Below the pieces are notes generated by a model. It saw only the letters and a program-made list of their open reading frames with translations. It was not told the DNA's origin and searched no databases. A DNA stretch of 64,000 nucleotides, taken from assembly GCF_035978755.1 (NCBI RefSeq), contig NZ_CP108414.1, positions 434,001-498,000 on the forward strand, given 5' to 3'. The stretch's first letter is position 1. Each line of letters begins with the position of its first letter. This DNA is from Streptomyces sp. NBC_01298 (GTDB lineage: Bacteria > Actinomycetota > Actinomycetes > Streptomycetales > Streptomycetaceae). Below, piece by piece: positions 1 to 8,233 of this stretch. The position numbers and the translations under genes were made by a program.

Positions 1-62
1 GCCACTCGCACGTACGACTGGCTCACCGTTCAGTTCAGACGCCGGACCGGGAGTTCGAAAGC

Positions 63-1436
63 ATGTACCTCGCGGACCGCTCCGCGCCCGAGGACGCGAA
101 GGCCAGCGCCGACGGATCCCCCGTCCGCGGACCCGCGGTCGCCTCGACCGTTCTCGCACTGGGCTCGGTCAGCCTGATCACCGATGTCTCCTCCGAGATG
201 GTCACCGCCGTCCTGCCGCTCTACCTCGTCGCCGGACTGGGCCTGAGCCCGCTCGGATTCGGCGCGCTCGACGGCCTGTACAACGGGGTCAGCGCACTGG
301 TGCAGCTGACCGGCGGCCACCTCGCCGACCGGATCCGCAACCACAAGCTGATCGCCGGCATCGGCTACGGACTCTCCGCCGTCTGCAAGCCGCTGCTGCT
401 GCTCGCCCACAGCCTCGGCCCGGTGGCGCTGATCCTGGCCCTGGAACGCACCGGCAAGGGCCTGCGCACCGCCCCGCGCGACGCGCTCATCTCCCTGTCC
501 ACGCCGCCCGAGTCGCAGGGGCGGGCCTTCGGGGTGCACCGCGCCATGGACACCACCGGGGCCCTGCTCGGGCCGCTCGCCGCGTTCTTCGTCCTGAGCC
601 TGACGGTCGACGGGTACGACGCCGTCTTCGGGGTCAGCGCCTGCGTGGCCGCCCTGGGTGTCGTGGTGCTCCTGCTGTTCGTCCCGTCCGGCGCCGAGCC
701 GCGGCCGGCCCGGCCGAAGTCCGCCGCACCCCCGGCGCCCGTACCGGCCCCACGGGAGGCCGCTCCCCTCGAGGAAGCCGCCGCCCCGAAGCCGGACGCG
801 GTGAACCTGCGCGACGCGCTGGGCCTGCTGCGGCTGCCCCGGCTCCGCGCCCTGGCGGGCTGCGCCGCCCTGCTCGGACTCACCACCGTCAGCGACGCCT
901 TCCTGTACCTGCTGCTCCAGGACCGCACCGGCATCGGCGAGCGCTGGTTCCCGCTGCTCCCCCTGGGCACCGCGGCCGTCTTCCTGCTGCTGGCCGTCCC
1001 GGCGGGCGCCCTCGCGGACCGCGTCGGGCGCCGCACCGTGTTCCTCGCCGGGCACGCCCTCCTGCTGGCCGGCTACGGGCTTCTCCTGTGGGCCCCCGGG
1101 CTGCCCGCGCTCCCCTACCTGGTCCTCGCCCTGCACGGCATGTTCTACGCCGCCACCGACGGGGTGCTGCCCGCCGCCGTCGCCGCGACCGTCCCCGCGA
1201 AGCTGCGGGCCACCGGCATCGCTCTCGTCGGTACCGGCCAGGCCCTGTCCCGGTTCGGCTGCTCACTGGCCTTCGGCGCCGCGTGGACGGTCCTGGGTTC
1301 GGGCCCGGCGCTCGCCGCCGCCGCGGCCGGCCTGTGCTGCTGCGCGGCCGTCGCCGGTTTCGTACTCCGCCCCACGGCCCCGGACGGCGCTGCCGCCGGG
1401 GCCCCGCACCCCCGAAGCTCCCGAGGAAATCGATGA
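63..1436 (+). CDS. MFS transporter (first copy of the MFS/propeller cassette)
   Basis: A 457-residue major facilitator superfamily permease of the cytoplasmic membrane; the substrate is not recognisable. Two hydrophobic halves are separated by an Ala/Pro-rich cytoplasmic linker around residues 215-250. The first half carries the motif TDVSSEMV near residue 40, GGHLADR in the first cytoplasmic loop, and RTAPRDALI and GVHRAMDTTG further on. The same motifs occur in the paralogue at 41035-42378, and both proteins begin MYLA. The next gene overlaps the stop as ATGA, so the two are translationally coupled. The frame is open upstream to the window edge, but ATG 63 aligns with the paralogue start. 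Regulation cannot be read because the upstream DNA is outside the window. Confidence 0.88.
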   Translation: MYLADRSAPEDAKASADGSPVRGPAVASTVLALGSVSLITDVSSEMVTAVLPLYLVAGLGLSPLGFGALDGLYNGVSALVQLTGGHLADRIRNHKLIAGIGYGLSAVCKPLLLLAHSLGPVALILALERTGKGLRTAPRDALISLSTPPESQGRAFGVHRAMDTTGALLGPLAAFFVLSLTVDGYDAVFGVSACVAALGVVVLLLFVPSGAEPRPARPKSAAPPAPVPAPREAAPLEEAAAPKPDAVNLRDALGLLRLPRLRALAGCAALLGLTTVSDAFLYLLLQDRTGIGERWFPLLPLGTAAVFLLLAVPAGALADRVGRRTVFLAGHALLLAGYGLLLWAPGLPALPYLVLALHGMFYAATDGVLPAAVAATVPAKLRATGIALVGTGQALSRFGCSLAFGAAWTVLGSGPALAAAAAGLCCCAAVAGFVLRPTAPDGAAAGAPHPRSSRGNR

Positions 1437-2446
1437 CGCGCTCACGCCGGCTGCTCGTACTCGCCCTGGCCGTGCTGCTCCTCGGGGGCGTGGCCGGCGT
1501 GCTGGTGGTGCGCGCCGCCGCCCGCTCGGAGCAGACCCGCGCGGGCGACCCGACGGCCGCCCCGGGCAAGGTCACGCTCGACCGGCGCGGCGGCCTGGCC
1601 TTCCTCAACGGCGCGCAGGGCCCGCACCGCGGAGCCCTCGTCTCCGTACCGGACCGCTCACCGCAGGACGAGCGGACCGCCTCGGGCCTCACCTGTCTGC
1701 GGTTCCACGCCGCGGCCGGCACCGGTGTCTGCCTGAGCTCCGTGCCGGGCGCGCTCGCCCAGGAGAACCGGGCCCTGATCGTCGACTCGGAACTGCGCAC
1801 GCGGCGCGAGTTCCCGCTCGCGGGCACCCCCTCGCGGGCCCGGGTGTCCCCCAGCGGCCGTTTCGCCGCCTGGACCGTCTTCGTCACCGGGGAGTCCTAC
1901 GGCTCCGCGTTCTTCTCCACCCGGACCTCGATCGTGGACACCCGTACGGGGACGCTCGAACCCGACCTGGAGAAGTTCGCCATCGAGCTGGACGGCCGCC
2001 CCTACAGCGCGAGCGACGCCAACTTCTGGGGCGTCACCTTCTCCAAGGACGACGACACCTTCTACGCCACCCTCTCCACCGGCAACCAGACGTACCTGGT
2101 GAAGGGTTCGCTCGCGCGGCGCAGCGTCACCACCCTCGCCTCCAACGTGGAGTGCCCGTCCCTCTCCCCCGACGAGACCCGGATCGCGTACAAGAAGCGG
2201 GTACAGCGCGGTGCGTCCTTGTGGCGCGAACACGTGCTGGACCTACGGACGTCGCGGGAGCAGCCGCTGACGGAGAAGCGCAGTGTGGACGATCAGGCGC
2301 TCTGGCTCGACGACCGGACCCTCGCCTACGCCCTGCCCGCCGAGGGCTCCGTGGACACCACGGACCTCTGGACGGTCCCGGCGGACGGCACCGGAACCCC
2401 GCGCCTCCTGGCTCCGGCGGCCTCTTCGCCCACCCGGCTGGGCTGA
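1433..2446 (+). CDS. Membrane-anchored TolB-like beta-propeller protein (first copy)
   Basis: A 337-residue protein with one N-terminal membrane helix (about residues 6-26) and an extracytoplasmic domain of repeated blades of the PD40/TolB kind, for example SPSGRFAAWTVF, VECPSLSPDETRIAYKK and DDQALWLDDRTLAYALP. It overlaps the MFS gene by the four bases ATGA. It is a clear paralogue of the protein at 42375-43424, with matching blocks such as FWGVTFSKDDDTFYAT against YWGVSFARDDSRFYAT. The conserved pairing suggests that the propeller assists or senses the partner transporter. That is inference; no biochemical role is known to me. Confidence 0.85.
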   Translation: MTRSRRLLVLALAVLLLGGVAGVLVVRAAARSEQTRAGDPTAAPGKVTLDRRGGLAFLNGAQGPHRGALVSVPDRSPQDERTASGLTCLRFHAAAGTGVCLSSVPGALAQENRALIVDSELRTRREFPLAGTPSRARVSPSGRFAAWTVFVTGESYGSAFFSTRTSIVDTRTGTLEPDLEKFAIELDGRPYSASDANFWGVTFSKDDDTFYATLSTGNQTYLVKGSLARRSVTTLASNVECPSLSPDETRIAYKKRVQRGASLWREHVLDLRTSREQPLTEKRSVDDQALWLDDRTLAYALPAEGSVDTTDLWTVPADGTGTPRLLAPAASSPTRLG

Positions 2447-2529
2447 CGCGTCCCCGCTTGGAGCCCCGCGCTCCATCCCGCCGGCCCGGGAGGCGTACCC
2501 GGGGGCCCCGCAGAATCGTTGGGGCGGGC

Positions 2530-2856
2530 ATGGGCACTCCACACGCCGTCTCCCCGTCCCCAGCCCGGCACCGGGCACCCGAGCGCACCCCCGCCGCGAT
2601 GGCGCGGGGCATCCCCCGGCAGCAGTCGGGGGGTGCCGCCCCCTCGGGCGGGGCGGTCGTCTACGAGCAGCTCGCCCGCGAGTGGGAGGCGCGCGGGGCC
2701 ACCGTCCCGGGCCGTCCCGACCCGCTGTGGGAACGGCTGATCACCTACGCGCACTTCCAGCGCGAGACGGACGCCACGCTGCGCAGCCTGCGCCTGGACG
2801 GAGCCGAATCCCCGCCGGCCCCCGCGGCGGCGCGCCCGCGCTGGACCCGGGCATGA
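2530..2856 (+). CDS. Small hypothetical protein
   Basis: A 108-residue hydrophilic protein from ATG 2530; an internal ATG at 2599 would give 85 residues and may be the real start. The N-terminal third is low-complexity Pro/Ala/Arg. The rest (VVYEQLAREWEARG..PLWERLI) has helical, non-repetitive composition typical of a real Streptomyces protein. It follows the propeller gene by 83 bases and is closed by a long palindrome. No family recognised. Its small size and biased composition keep confidence moderate. Confidence 0.45.
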   Translation: MGTPHAVSPSPARHRAPERTPAAMARGIPRQQSGGAAPSGGAVVYEQLAREWEARGATVPGRPDPLWERLITYAHFQRETDATLRSLRLDGAESPPAPAAARPRWTRA

Positions 2857-2897
2857 GCCGAGCGTGACCCGGGCGGGACCCGGGGTGGCACGCAAAG

Positions 2898-2939
2898 GCC
2901 CGGGGGCCCGGTCGGCAGCTGCCGACCGGGCCCCCGGGC
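2898..2939. terminator. Perfect 42-bp palindrome, bidirectional terminator
   Basis: Bases 2898-2918 are the exact reverse complement of 2919-2939, centred on CAGCTG. It lies between two convergent genes (stops at 2856 and 2968), so it most likely terminates both. There is no convincing T tract on either side, which is common for streptomycete terminators. Confidence 0.7.
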
Positions 2940-2967
2940 TCCGTACGCGTGGTTCCCGCGGCTCCCG

Positions 2968-3279
2968 CTACACGTCCGAGGGGGCGCCGAGCATGGCCGA
3001 CGCCTTCTCGAGCGGGGTCAGGCCGACGGCGGGCGCCGGGACCGTTTCGAGCGGGCGGCAGGTGAAGCCCAGGGCGGTCAGTGCCCTGATCACCTCGGCG
3101 GCGGTGAAGTCACGGCGGTCCTGCCGGGTGACGACGGCGCCGACCTGCTTCACGGGGTAGGAACGACGCCCTATGACCACCGAGTCACCGGTGATCGGCT
3201 CGGGCTTGACGCCCTTCATCGATTCCAGGACCCCGGCCTTGGTCAAATCGAACGGAAAGCGGGCGATGACGAAGCGCAT
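2968..3279 (-). CDS. Conserved small protein of the cold-shock island
   Basis: A 103-residue basic protein beginning MRFVIARFPFDLTK, with a conserved core (SMKGVKPEPITGDSVVIGRRSYPVKQVG..ITRQDRRDF-like). From memory, homologues occur beside csp and DEAD-box helicase genes in streptomycetes, and here it lies 53 bp downstream of the helicase on the same strand, so co-transcription is likely. The length and charge would suit an RNA-binding or ribosome-associated helper of the cold-shock response. That role is inferred from context alone. Confidence 0.8.
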   Translation of the reverse strand: MRFVIARFPFDLTKAGVLESMKGVKPEPITGDSVVIGRRSYPVKQVGAVVTRQDRRDFTAAEVIRALTALGFTCRPLETVPAPAVGLTPLEKASAMLGAPSDV

Positions 3280-3332
3280 GCTGCCTCACAGGAAGAAGAG
3301 AACCGGGCCAGACACGATCCGAACGGGACGGC

Positions 3333-4907
3333 CTAAGCCGCCGAGGTGGCCGGGGACTGGCGCTGCGGCCCCCGGGCGGTCGCGGCGGACCTGCTGCGCC
3401 GGTCCTGTGCGGGCCGGCTGCGGCGGCCACGGGAGGCACCGCCGGCGGCGCCCCGCGGCCGCTCGCTGACGGGGGCCGTGATGACGACCGGGACGCCGGA
3501 CGGCGCCTGGGCGCCGGTGATCCGGCTCAGCTCGGCCTCGCCGGAGCGGACCTGGGCGGTCTGCGGGGTGATGCCGGCGGCCTGCATGAGACGGACCATG
3601 TCGCGGCGCTGGTTGGGCAGGACCAGGGTGACCACGCTGCCGGACTCGCCGGCGCGGGCGGTGCGGCCACCGCGGTGCAGGTAGTCCTTGGGGTCGGTCG
3701 GCGGGTCCACGTTGACGACGAGGTCGAGGTTGTCGACGTGGATGCCGCGGGCCGCGACGTTCGTGGCCACGAGCACGCTGACGTGCCCGCTCTTGAACTG
3801 CGTGAGGGTGCGGGTCCGCTGCGGCTGGGACTTTCCGCCGTGCAGGGCCGCGGCGCGCACCCCGTTGCTCAGGAGGTGCTCGGTCAGCCTGTCCACGCCG
3901 TGCTTGGTGTCCAGGAACATGATCACGCGGCCCTCGCGGGCGGCGATCTCGGTCGTGGCGGCCTGCTTGTCGAAGTTCTGCACGTGCAGGACGTGGTGTT
4001 CCATCGTGGTCACCGCGCCCTGCGAGGGGTCGACGGAGTGCACGACCGGGTCGGTCAGGTAGCGGCGGACCAGCAGGTCCACGTTGCGGTCGAGGGTGGC
4101 GGAGAACAGCATCCGCTGGCCCTCGGGGCGCACCTGGTCGAGGAGCGCGGTGACCTGGGGCATGAAGCCCATGTCGGCCATCTGGTCCGCCTCGTCCAGG
4201 ACGGTGATGGCCACCTGGTTCAGCCGGCAGTCACCCCGCTGGATGAGGTCCTTCAGACGGCCCGGGGTGGCGACGACCACTTCGGCGCCGGCACGCAGCG
4301 CACCGGCCTGGCGGTGGATCGGCATGCCGCCGACGACGGTGGCGATCCTCAGCTTCACGGCGCGGGCGTAGGGGGTGAGGGCCGCCGTGACCTGCTGGGC
4401 GAGCTCACGGGTGGGTACGAGGACCAGCGCGAGCGGCTGACCCGACTCGGCGCTCTGCCCGGCGGTACGGGCCAGCAGCGCCAGGCCGAAGGCCAGGGTC
4501 TTGCCGGAGCCGGTGCGGCCACGGCCCAGGACGTCACGGCCCGCGAGACCGTTCGGCAGGGTGGCCGCCTGGATCGGGAACGGGGTGGTCATGCCCTCAC
4601 GGGTGAGCGTGGCGAGCAGCTGGGACGGCATCGCCAGGTCGGCGAACGCCTCCACCGCGGGCAGCGCGGGGACCACGGTGACCGGCAGGGCGAACTCGCC
4701 CTGCGGTGCGGCGGGACGGCGCCCGCCGTAGCCGCCGCCACCCGAGCGCTTGGGGCCGCCGGAGCGGCTGGGGGCGGAGGAGCCGAACCGGCTGGCCGAG
4801 GAGCGGCTGCCGGAGCCCGAGGAGCCACCGTAGGAGCCGTAGGAGCTATTGGATCCACCCGTACGGGAGGACGAAGACCGGTCATTCATGCGGGTCGTGC
4901 GGTTCAT
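3333..4907 (-). CDS. DEAD-box RNA helicase
   Basis: An ATP-dependent RNA helicase of 524 residues, likely unwinding structured mRNA or rRNA in the cold. Residues 1-70 are a Ser/Gly/Arg-rich tail. A helicase core follows with the Q motif (FPIQ), Walker A GRTGSGKT, PTRELA, GGMP, TPGR, the DEAD box (VLDEADQM), SAT, and the C-terminal lobe motifs VATNVAARGIHVD and HRGGRTARAG. A Pro/Arg/Ser-rich basic tail ends the protein. The frame is open upstream to 5054, but ATG 4907 has the ribosome site GAGGAAGG about 6 bases upstream and begins the usual MNRTTR sequence. Upstream of it lies a long, comparatively AT-rich leader, as expected for a cold-responsive gene. Confidence 0.95.
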   Translation of the reverse strand: MNRTTRMNDRSSSSRTGGSNSSYGSYGGSSGSGSRSSASRFGSSAPSRSGGPKRSGGGGYGGRRPAAPQGEFALPVTVVPALPAVEAFADLAMPSQLLATLTREGMTTPFPIQAATLPNGLAGRDVLGRGRTGSGKTLAFGLALLARTAGQSAESGQPLALVLVPTRELAQQVTAALTPYARAVKLRIATVVGGMPIHRQAGALRAGAEVVVATPGRLKDLIQRGDCRLNQVAITVLDEADQMADMGFMPQVTALLDQVRPEGQRMLFSATLDRNVDLLVRRYLTDPVVHSVDPSQGAVTTMEHHVLHVQNFDKQAATTEIAAREGRVIMFLDTKHGVDRLTEHLLSNGVRAAALHGGKSQPQRTRTLTQFKSGHVSVLVATNVAARGIHVDNLDLVVNVDPPTDPKDYLHRGGRTARAGESGSVVTLVLPNQRRDMVRLMQAAGITPQTAQVRSGEAELSRITGAQAPSGVPVVITAPVSERPRGAAGGASRGRRSRPAQDRRSRSAATARGPQRQSPATSAA

Positions 4908-5200
4908 GCAGAACCTTCCTCGATACGGCGCACATCGAGGAGTTCTCGGCGGCGGAAATCTGGCCGCACGAGGATTCACAAGAATGAGCCGGAGCATAAA
5001 AAATATGACGAAGTCGAATCGAACTTCGATCGACGCCACATTAACGATTATCACCCTATGTGTCGGCGAAATATGCGCCGCATGCGGGGTGGGGAGCCGA
5101 GGAGCGTGTCCATCGGCCGAACGGTGGGGCGCTGGGACGGGGTTTCCCCGTCGCGCCGCTCACGCGGGCCGAACCGGCCCGCAGATCCAAAAACGCAACG
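4908..5200 (-). promoter_or_regulatory. Long leader/promoter region of the DEAD-box helicase
   Basis: About 290 bp without a gene, holding one of the most AT-rich patches of the window (about 4985-5060). It contains an inverted repeat CGAAGT..ACTTCG (5009-5014 and 5023-5028) and -10-like sequences near 4995-5005 on the minus strand, which would give an untranslated leader of roughly 90-150 nt. A cold-shock leader structure is plausible but not shown. Confidence 0.4.
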
Positions 5201-5235
5201 AGCTGGGGCCCGCACCCAAGGTGCGGGCCCCAGCT
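5201..5235 (-). terminator. Intrinsic terminator of the csp gene
   Basis: A perfect 16-bp stem (5201-5216 with 5220-5235) and a 3-base loop, followed on the minus strand by CGTTGCGTTTTT. It lies 19 bases beyond the csp stop codon and separates csp from the helicase leader. Confidence 0.9.
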
Positions 5236-5254
5236 ACGCGGTTACGCGTGAACG

Positions 5255-5458
5255 TCAGGCGGTGACGATGTTCTCGGCGGTCGGGCCCTTCTGGCCCTGC
5301 GCGATGTCAAAGCTGACCTTCTGGCCTTCCTGAAGCTCACGGAAGCCCTGCGAGGCGATGTTCGAGTAGTGGGCGAACACGTCAGGACCGCCACCCTCCT
5401 GCTCGATGAAGCCGAAGCCCTTTTCCGCGTTGAACCACTTCACGGTGCCATTAGCCAT
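5255..5458 (-). CDS. Cold-shock protein, CspA family
   Basis: A 67-residue single-domain cold-shock protein, a nucleic-acid chaperone that melts RNA secondary structure. RNP1 (KGFGFIEQ, about residues 13-20) and RNP2 (VFAHYS, about 27-32) are intact, and the length is typical of the family. AAGGAG lies 7 bases before ATG 5458. It has its own terminator at 5201-5235 and a long leader upstream, so it is monocistronic. The helicase and small conserved protein downstream complete a cold-shock neighbourhood. Confidence 0.97.
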   Translation of the reverse strand: MANGTVKWFNAEKGFGFIEQEGGGPDVFAHYSNIASQGFRELQEGQKVSFDIAQGQKGPTAENIVTA

Positions 5459-5796
5459 GTTTTTTACTCCTTCGGGGCACAGCCCAGAGATCCGCACTGT
5501 GCGAATCTCAAGTCGCCGATGATTGCCCAGCCCGGAAAACGCCGGAAAAACAAGAACACTCGTCTCTGCTCCTCCGAGGAGGAGTGGGTATGAGGTGCTC
5601 GAAATTTTGGGAACCACAACTGCAACTCAAACCACAGTAGCACGGTGGGATCGGATCGGCGTGGAAATAAATCCGCACCTTCCGCTCGTGCGGAAATTCT
5701 CACTCGGCCGTGTTCGTTTTTCCGTCCCGGCGGACCTGGATTTTCGGTGGTGGTCGGAGGTCGGCCCTGGATCCCGTACAGTGATGTTCACAACGA
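5459..5796. promoter_or_regulatory. Divergent control region: csp leader and tRNA promoter
   Basis: 338 bp without a gene. On the minus strand the csp leader is about 150-170 nt long, with a candidate promoter TTGAGT..CAAAAT near 5608-5634. The leader holds a 16-bp perfect palindrome CTCCTCCGAGGAGGAG at 5569-5584 and a CACAG..CTGTG repeat near 5477-5500. On the plus strand a -10-like TACAGT at 5777-5782 would start transcription about 8-15 bases before the tRNA. Confidence 0.5.
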
Positions 5797-5870
5797 CGCG
5801 GGGTGGAGCAGCTCGGTAGCTCGCTGGGCTCATAACCCAGAGGTCGCAGGTTCAAATCCTGTCCCCGCTA
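5797..5870 (+). tRNA. Initiator tRNA-Met (CAT anticodon)
   Basis: A 74-nt cloverleaf without encoded CCA, anticodon CAT within CTCATAA. Initiator hallmarks are present: the acceptor stem begins CGCGGGG and ends CCCCGCT, giving an unpaired C1 x U72, and the anticodon stem CTGGG/CCCAG has the three consecutive G-C pairs that select the P site. The T arm reads GGTTCAAATCC. A strong stem-loop follows immediately. Confidence 0.96.
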
Positions 5871-5875
5871 CGAAA

Positions 5876-5919
5876 GACTTCGGCCCCCTTGACGCCCAGG
5901 CGTCAAGGGGGCCGAAGTC
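5876..5919. terminator. Stem-loop terminator after tRNA-fMet
   Basis: A perfect 21-base inverted repeat (5876-5896 and 5899-5919) starting 5 bases after the tRNA and ending 10 bases before the stop of the convergent SDR gene. It probably serves both. The plus-strand T run after it is short (GTTTCC). Confidence 0.85.
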
Positions 5920-5929
5920 GTTTCCGGGG

Positions 5930-6694
5930 TCAGGCGGCCACGCCGCCGTCGATCACCAGGTCGGTGCCGACCACGGAGCCGGCGTCCGGCGAGGCCAGGT
6001 AGAGCACCGCCGCCGCGACCTCGGCGGTGGAGGACACCCGGCCCACCGGCGATTCGTCCTTCATCCGCTCCGCACGCTCGGCGTCCCCCTCCCCCGGGCG
6101 CAGGGACATCGTGGTGGCGGTCGCGCCGGGGCTGACCGCGTTGATGCGGACACCGTCGGCGATGTGGTCGAGGGCCGCGGCCCGGGTCAGGGCGGAGACG
6201 GCCGCCTTGGTCGTGAGGTAGCCGGCGGCTCCCGGGATGCGGGTGTGCGCGCCGAGGTTCGAGGAGATGTTGACGATCGCCCCGCCGCCGGGCTGCTCGC
6301 GCATGGCGGCGACCTCGGCCTGGAGGCTGAGCAGGACGCCGGTGACGTTGATGTCCAGCATGCTGCGCCAGTCCTCCTCCGCCAGGTCCGCGACGGGGCC
6401 GCCGCCCCGGAAGACCCCCGCGTTGTTCACGGCGACGTCGAGGCTGCCGAAGTGTTCGACGGTGCTGCGCACCAGGGCACGTACGTCCTCGGAGCGGGTC
6501 ACGTCCGCGGTCACCGCGACCGCCTTGCCGCCCTCCTTCTCGATCAGCTCGACCGTCTCGTCGAGCGGCGCCGCGGTGCGGCCGGCCACGACGACCGCGG
6601 CTCCCTCGGCGGCGAAGGCGAGGGCGACGGCCCGGCCGATGCCGGAACCGGCTCCGGTGACGAGGACGCTCTTGCCGGTGAAACGTGCGGACAT
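5930..6694 (-). CDS. SDR-family oxidoreductase (FabG-like)
   Basis: A 254-residue classical short-chain dehydrogenase/reductase. It has the NAD(P)-binding TGAGSGIG near residue 14, NNAG near 90, catalytic Ser in NISSN and YxxxK in GYLTTKAA near 160, and the usual C-terminal GTDLVIDGG. Arg/Thr after the second strand (AGRTAA) suggests a preference for NADPH. The substrate is unknown. It is the last gene after the MFS gene, separated by a short tandem repeat, and is likely in the same TetR-controlled group. A ribosome site (AAGGGAT) precedes ATG 6694. Confidence 0.9.
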   Translation of the reverse strand: MSARFTGKSVLVTGAGSGIGRAVALAFAAEGAAVVVAGRTAAPLDETVELIEKEGGKAVAVTADVTRSEDVRALVRSTVEHFGSLDVAVNNAGVFRGGGPVADLAEEDWRSMLDINVTGVLLSLQAEVAAMREQPGGGAIVNISSNLGAHTRIPGAAGYLTTKAAVSALTRAAALDHIADGVRINAVSPGATATTMSLRPGEGDAERAERMKDESPVGRVSSTAEVAAAVLYLASPDAGSVVGTDLVIDGGVAA

Positions 6695-6710
6695 GATGGT
6701 GATCCCTTAC

Positions 6711-6767
6711 TCGGTGGTCTGTCGGTTGTTCGGTGGTCTGTCGGTTGTTCGGTGGTCTGTCGGTTAC
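6711..6767. repeat. Three tandem copies of a 19-bp unit
   Basis: Units at 6711-6729, 6730-6748 and 6749-6767, consensus TCGGTGGTCTGTCGGTTGT; the last copy differs only in its final two bases. The third copy contains the TAA stop of the MFS gene (6764-6766, minus strand). Confidence 0.9.
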
Positions 6768-8143
6768 TTGGTGCGGGTGTGGAGGAAGGCGGCCGCGCCG
6801 AAGGCGAGCGCGGTGGCGGCCAGCGAGACCGTGTCGGAGCCCAGGGAGAGCACGGCGGCGAAGACGACCGTCGGGCCGAGCTCCATCGCGGTGTTCATGA
6901 CCCCGCCGGCGAGTCCCGCCTGGTGCGGCTCCACCCCTTCGGTGGCGAGGACCGCGGCCCCGGCGAAGGCGGCCGCCGTACCGACGGGCAGCAGGATCAG
7001 GCCGGGGAGCAGGCCGTAGGCGTACGGGATCTGCGCGGCCAGGCCGGTGAGCGCGAGGAGTCCGAGTCCGCCCGCGGCGGCGACGAGGCCGGCGGTGGTG
7101 ACGCGGGGCGCCCCGTACCGGCCCACGAGGGGACCGGCGACCCGGCCGGCCACGAGCAGCACCACCGCGAAGGGGAGGAACGCGGCGGAGGTCCGCAGCT
7201 CCGACCAGCCGAGTTCCTGCTGGAGGTGAAGGGAGAGGAGGACGAAGGTCACGGTCGTTCCGGCGGCGGTGAGGCCGATGGCCGTGAGAGCGAGGGCCCG
7301 GCGGCGGTCGCGGAGGAACGCGAGCGGGAGCAGGGGGTCACGGACCCGGCGCTCGACGAGCGGGAAGGCCAGCAGGAGCACGGCCGCGGTGAGCAGGGTG
7401 ACCAGGACGCTCGTCGATCCCCAGGACCGGACGTCGGTGAGGACGAAGCCGTAGCTGACGAGGCTGATTCCGGCGGTGGCCAGCAGTGCGCCCGGCAGGT
7501 CCAGGGAGCGGCCTTCGCCCGCCGGGGTGGCGGGCAGCAGCCGGGGTGCGAGGAGCAGTGCGGCGACGGCCACCACGACCGGGACGGCGAAGGAGAACCG
7601 CCAGCCGGCCAGGGCCGAGATGACTCCGGAGAGCAGGTTGCCCGCGGTGGCGCCGAGTACCGACAGTCCGCCCCAGGTGGCCATCGCCCGTCCGAACGCG
7701 GCGGGTTCGGGGAAGACCGCCCGCAGTACGGCCATGGCGGCCGGTGCCGTGAGCGCGGCACCCACCCCCTGGGCGAAGCGGGCGGCGAGCAGGACCCCCG
7801 GTCCCTGGGCGAACGGTGCGGCGAGGGAGGCCACGGCGACGACGAGCAGTCCGGCGGTGAGCACCCGGCGCCCGCCGAACCGGTCGGTGAGGCGGCCCCC
7901 GAAGAGCAGGAGACCGGCGAAGCTCAGCCCGTAGGCGGCACTGAGGAGCAACAAGTCGTCGCGACCCAGGGCGAGTTCGCGGCCGATCGTGGGCAGCGGC
8001 ACGACGAGCGAGGTGAGCGCGAAGATCAGCGTCATCTGTACGGTGCCGAGCAGCGCGAAGGCCGGGCCGGGCGCCGGTCGGGACGCCCTTGATCCGGACG
8101 CGGTGAGCGTCTGCGTGGTGCGTGCGGTCTGCGTGACGGTCAT
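6764..8143 (-). CDS. MFS drug exporter, 14-TM DHA2-like
   Basis: A 459-residue major facilitator of the EmrB/QacA type, a proton-driven exporter of the cytoplasmic membrane. It shows the loop motif GGRLTDRFGGRR near residue 100 and the motif C-like GPGVLLAARFAQGVGAALTAPAA after it. The gene follows a tetR gene on the same strand, which suggests drug- or metabolite-induced efflux. It probably has its own promoter: a terminator (8193-8218) and an operator-like palindrome (8165-8182) separate it from tetR. ATG 8143 has a GGGGGAG ribosome site. Confidence 0.9.
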   Translation of the reverse strand: MTVTQTARTTQTLTASGSRASRPAPGPAFALLGTVQMTLIFALTSLVVPLPTIGRELALGRDDLLLLSAAYGLSFAGLLLFGGRLTDRFGGRRVLTAGLLVVAVASLAAPFAQGPGVLLAARFAQGVGAALTAPAAMAVLRAVFPEPAAFGRAMATWGGLSVLGATAGNLLSGVISALAGWRFSFAVPVVVAVAALLLAPRLLPATPAGEGRSLDLPGALLATAGISLVSYGFVLTDVRSWGSTSVLVTLLTAAVLLLAFPLVERRVRDPLLPLAFLRDRRRALALTAIGLTAAGTTVTFVLLSLHLQQELGWSELRTSAAFLPFAVVLLVAGRVAGPLVGRYGAPRVTTAGLVAAAGGLGLLALTGLAAQIPYAYGLLPGLILLPVGTAAAFAGAAVLATEGVEPHQAGLAGGVMNTAMELGPTVVFAAVLSLGSDTVSLAATALAFGAAAFLHTRTK

Positions 8144-8164
8144 GACTCCCCCTCGATATTTGAA

Positions 8165-8182
8165 CTGGATCGTACATTCCAG
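8165..8182. promoter_or_regulatory. Candidate TetR operator before the MFS gene
   Basis: An imperfect 18-bp palindrome CTGGATCGTACATTCCAG centred on GTAC, 22-39 bases upstream of the MFS start. The half-site TGGAAYG recurs in the tetR promoter (TGGAACG near 8839-8845), which would suit one regulator controlling both. Confidence 0.5.
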
Positions 8183-8192
8183 AATGAAGCCT

Positions 8193-8218
8193 GAAAAGAA
8201 CCTCCCCGAAGGGAGGCG
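8193..8218 (-). terminator. Intrinsic terminator after tetR
   Basis: A 6-bp G/C stem (CCTCCC/GGGAGG, 8201-8216) capped on the minus strand by a stable TTCG tetraloop and followed by TTCTTTT. It lies between the tetR stop and the MFS operator, so the two genes are largely separate transcripts. Confidence 0.75.
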
Positions 8219-8233
8219 TTCTCGTGCGTCCGG

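Noticed and set aside
1..62. Possible 3-prime end of an upstream metallophosphoesterase (TYDW in frame 1)
   Set aside because: Would mirror the second cassette, but frame 1 has no stop until 178-180, deep inside the MFS gene; too little sequence to call.
4985..5060. AT-rich patch as a horizontally acquired fragment
   Set aside because: It lies in the leader of a cold-shock gene inside a conserved island, where low GC is expected of a promoter.
3675..5333. Plus-strand open frame opposite the DEAD-box helicase
   Set aside because: Shadow of the helicase gene; composition is His/Gly/Val/Arg-rich without motifs.
5797..5919. tRNA-fMet as an integration site of a mobile element
   Set aside because: No integrase, no direct repeat of the tRNA 3-prime end and no element genes in the neighbourhood.
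5645..8092. Long plus-strand frame running through the tRNA
   Set aside because: It crosses tRNA-fMet and its terminator and is antisense to the SDR and MFS genes.
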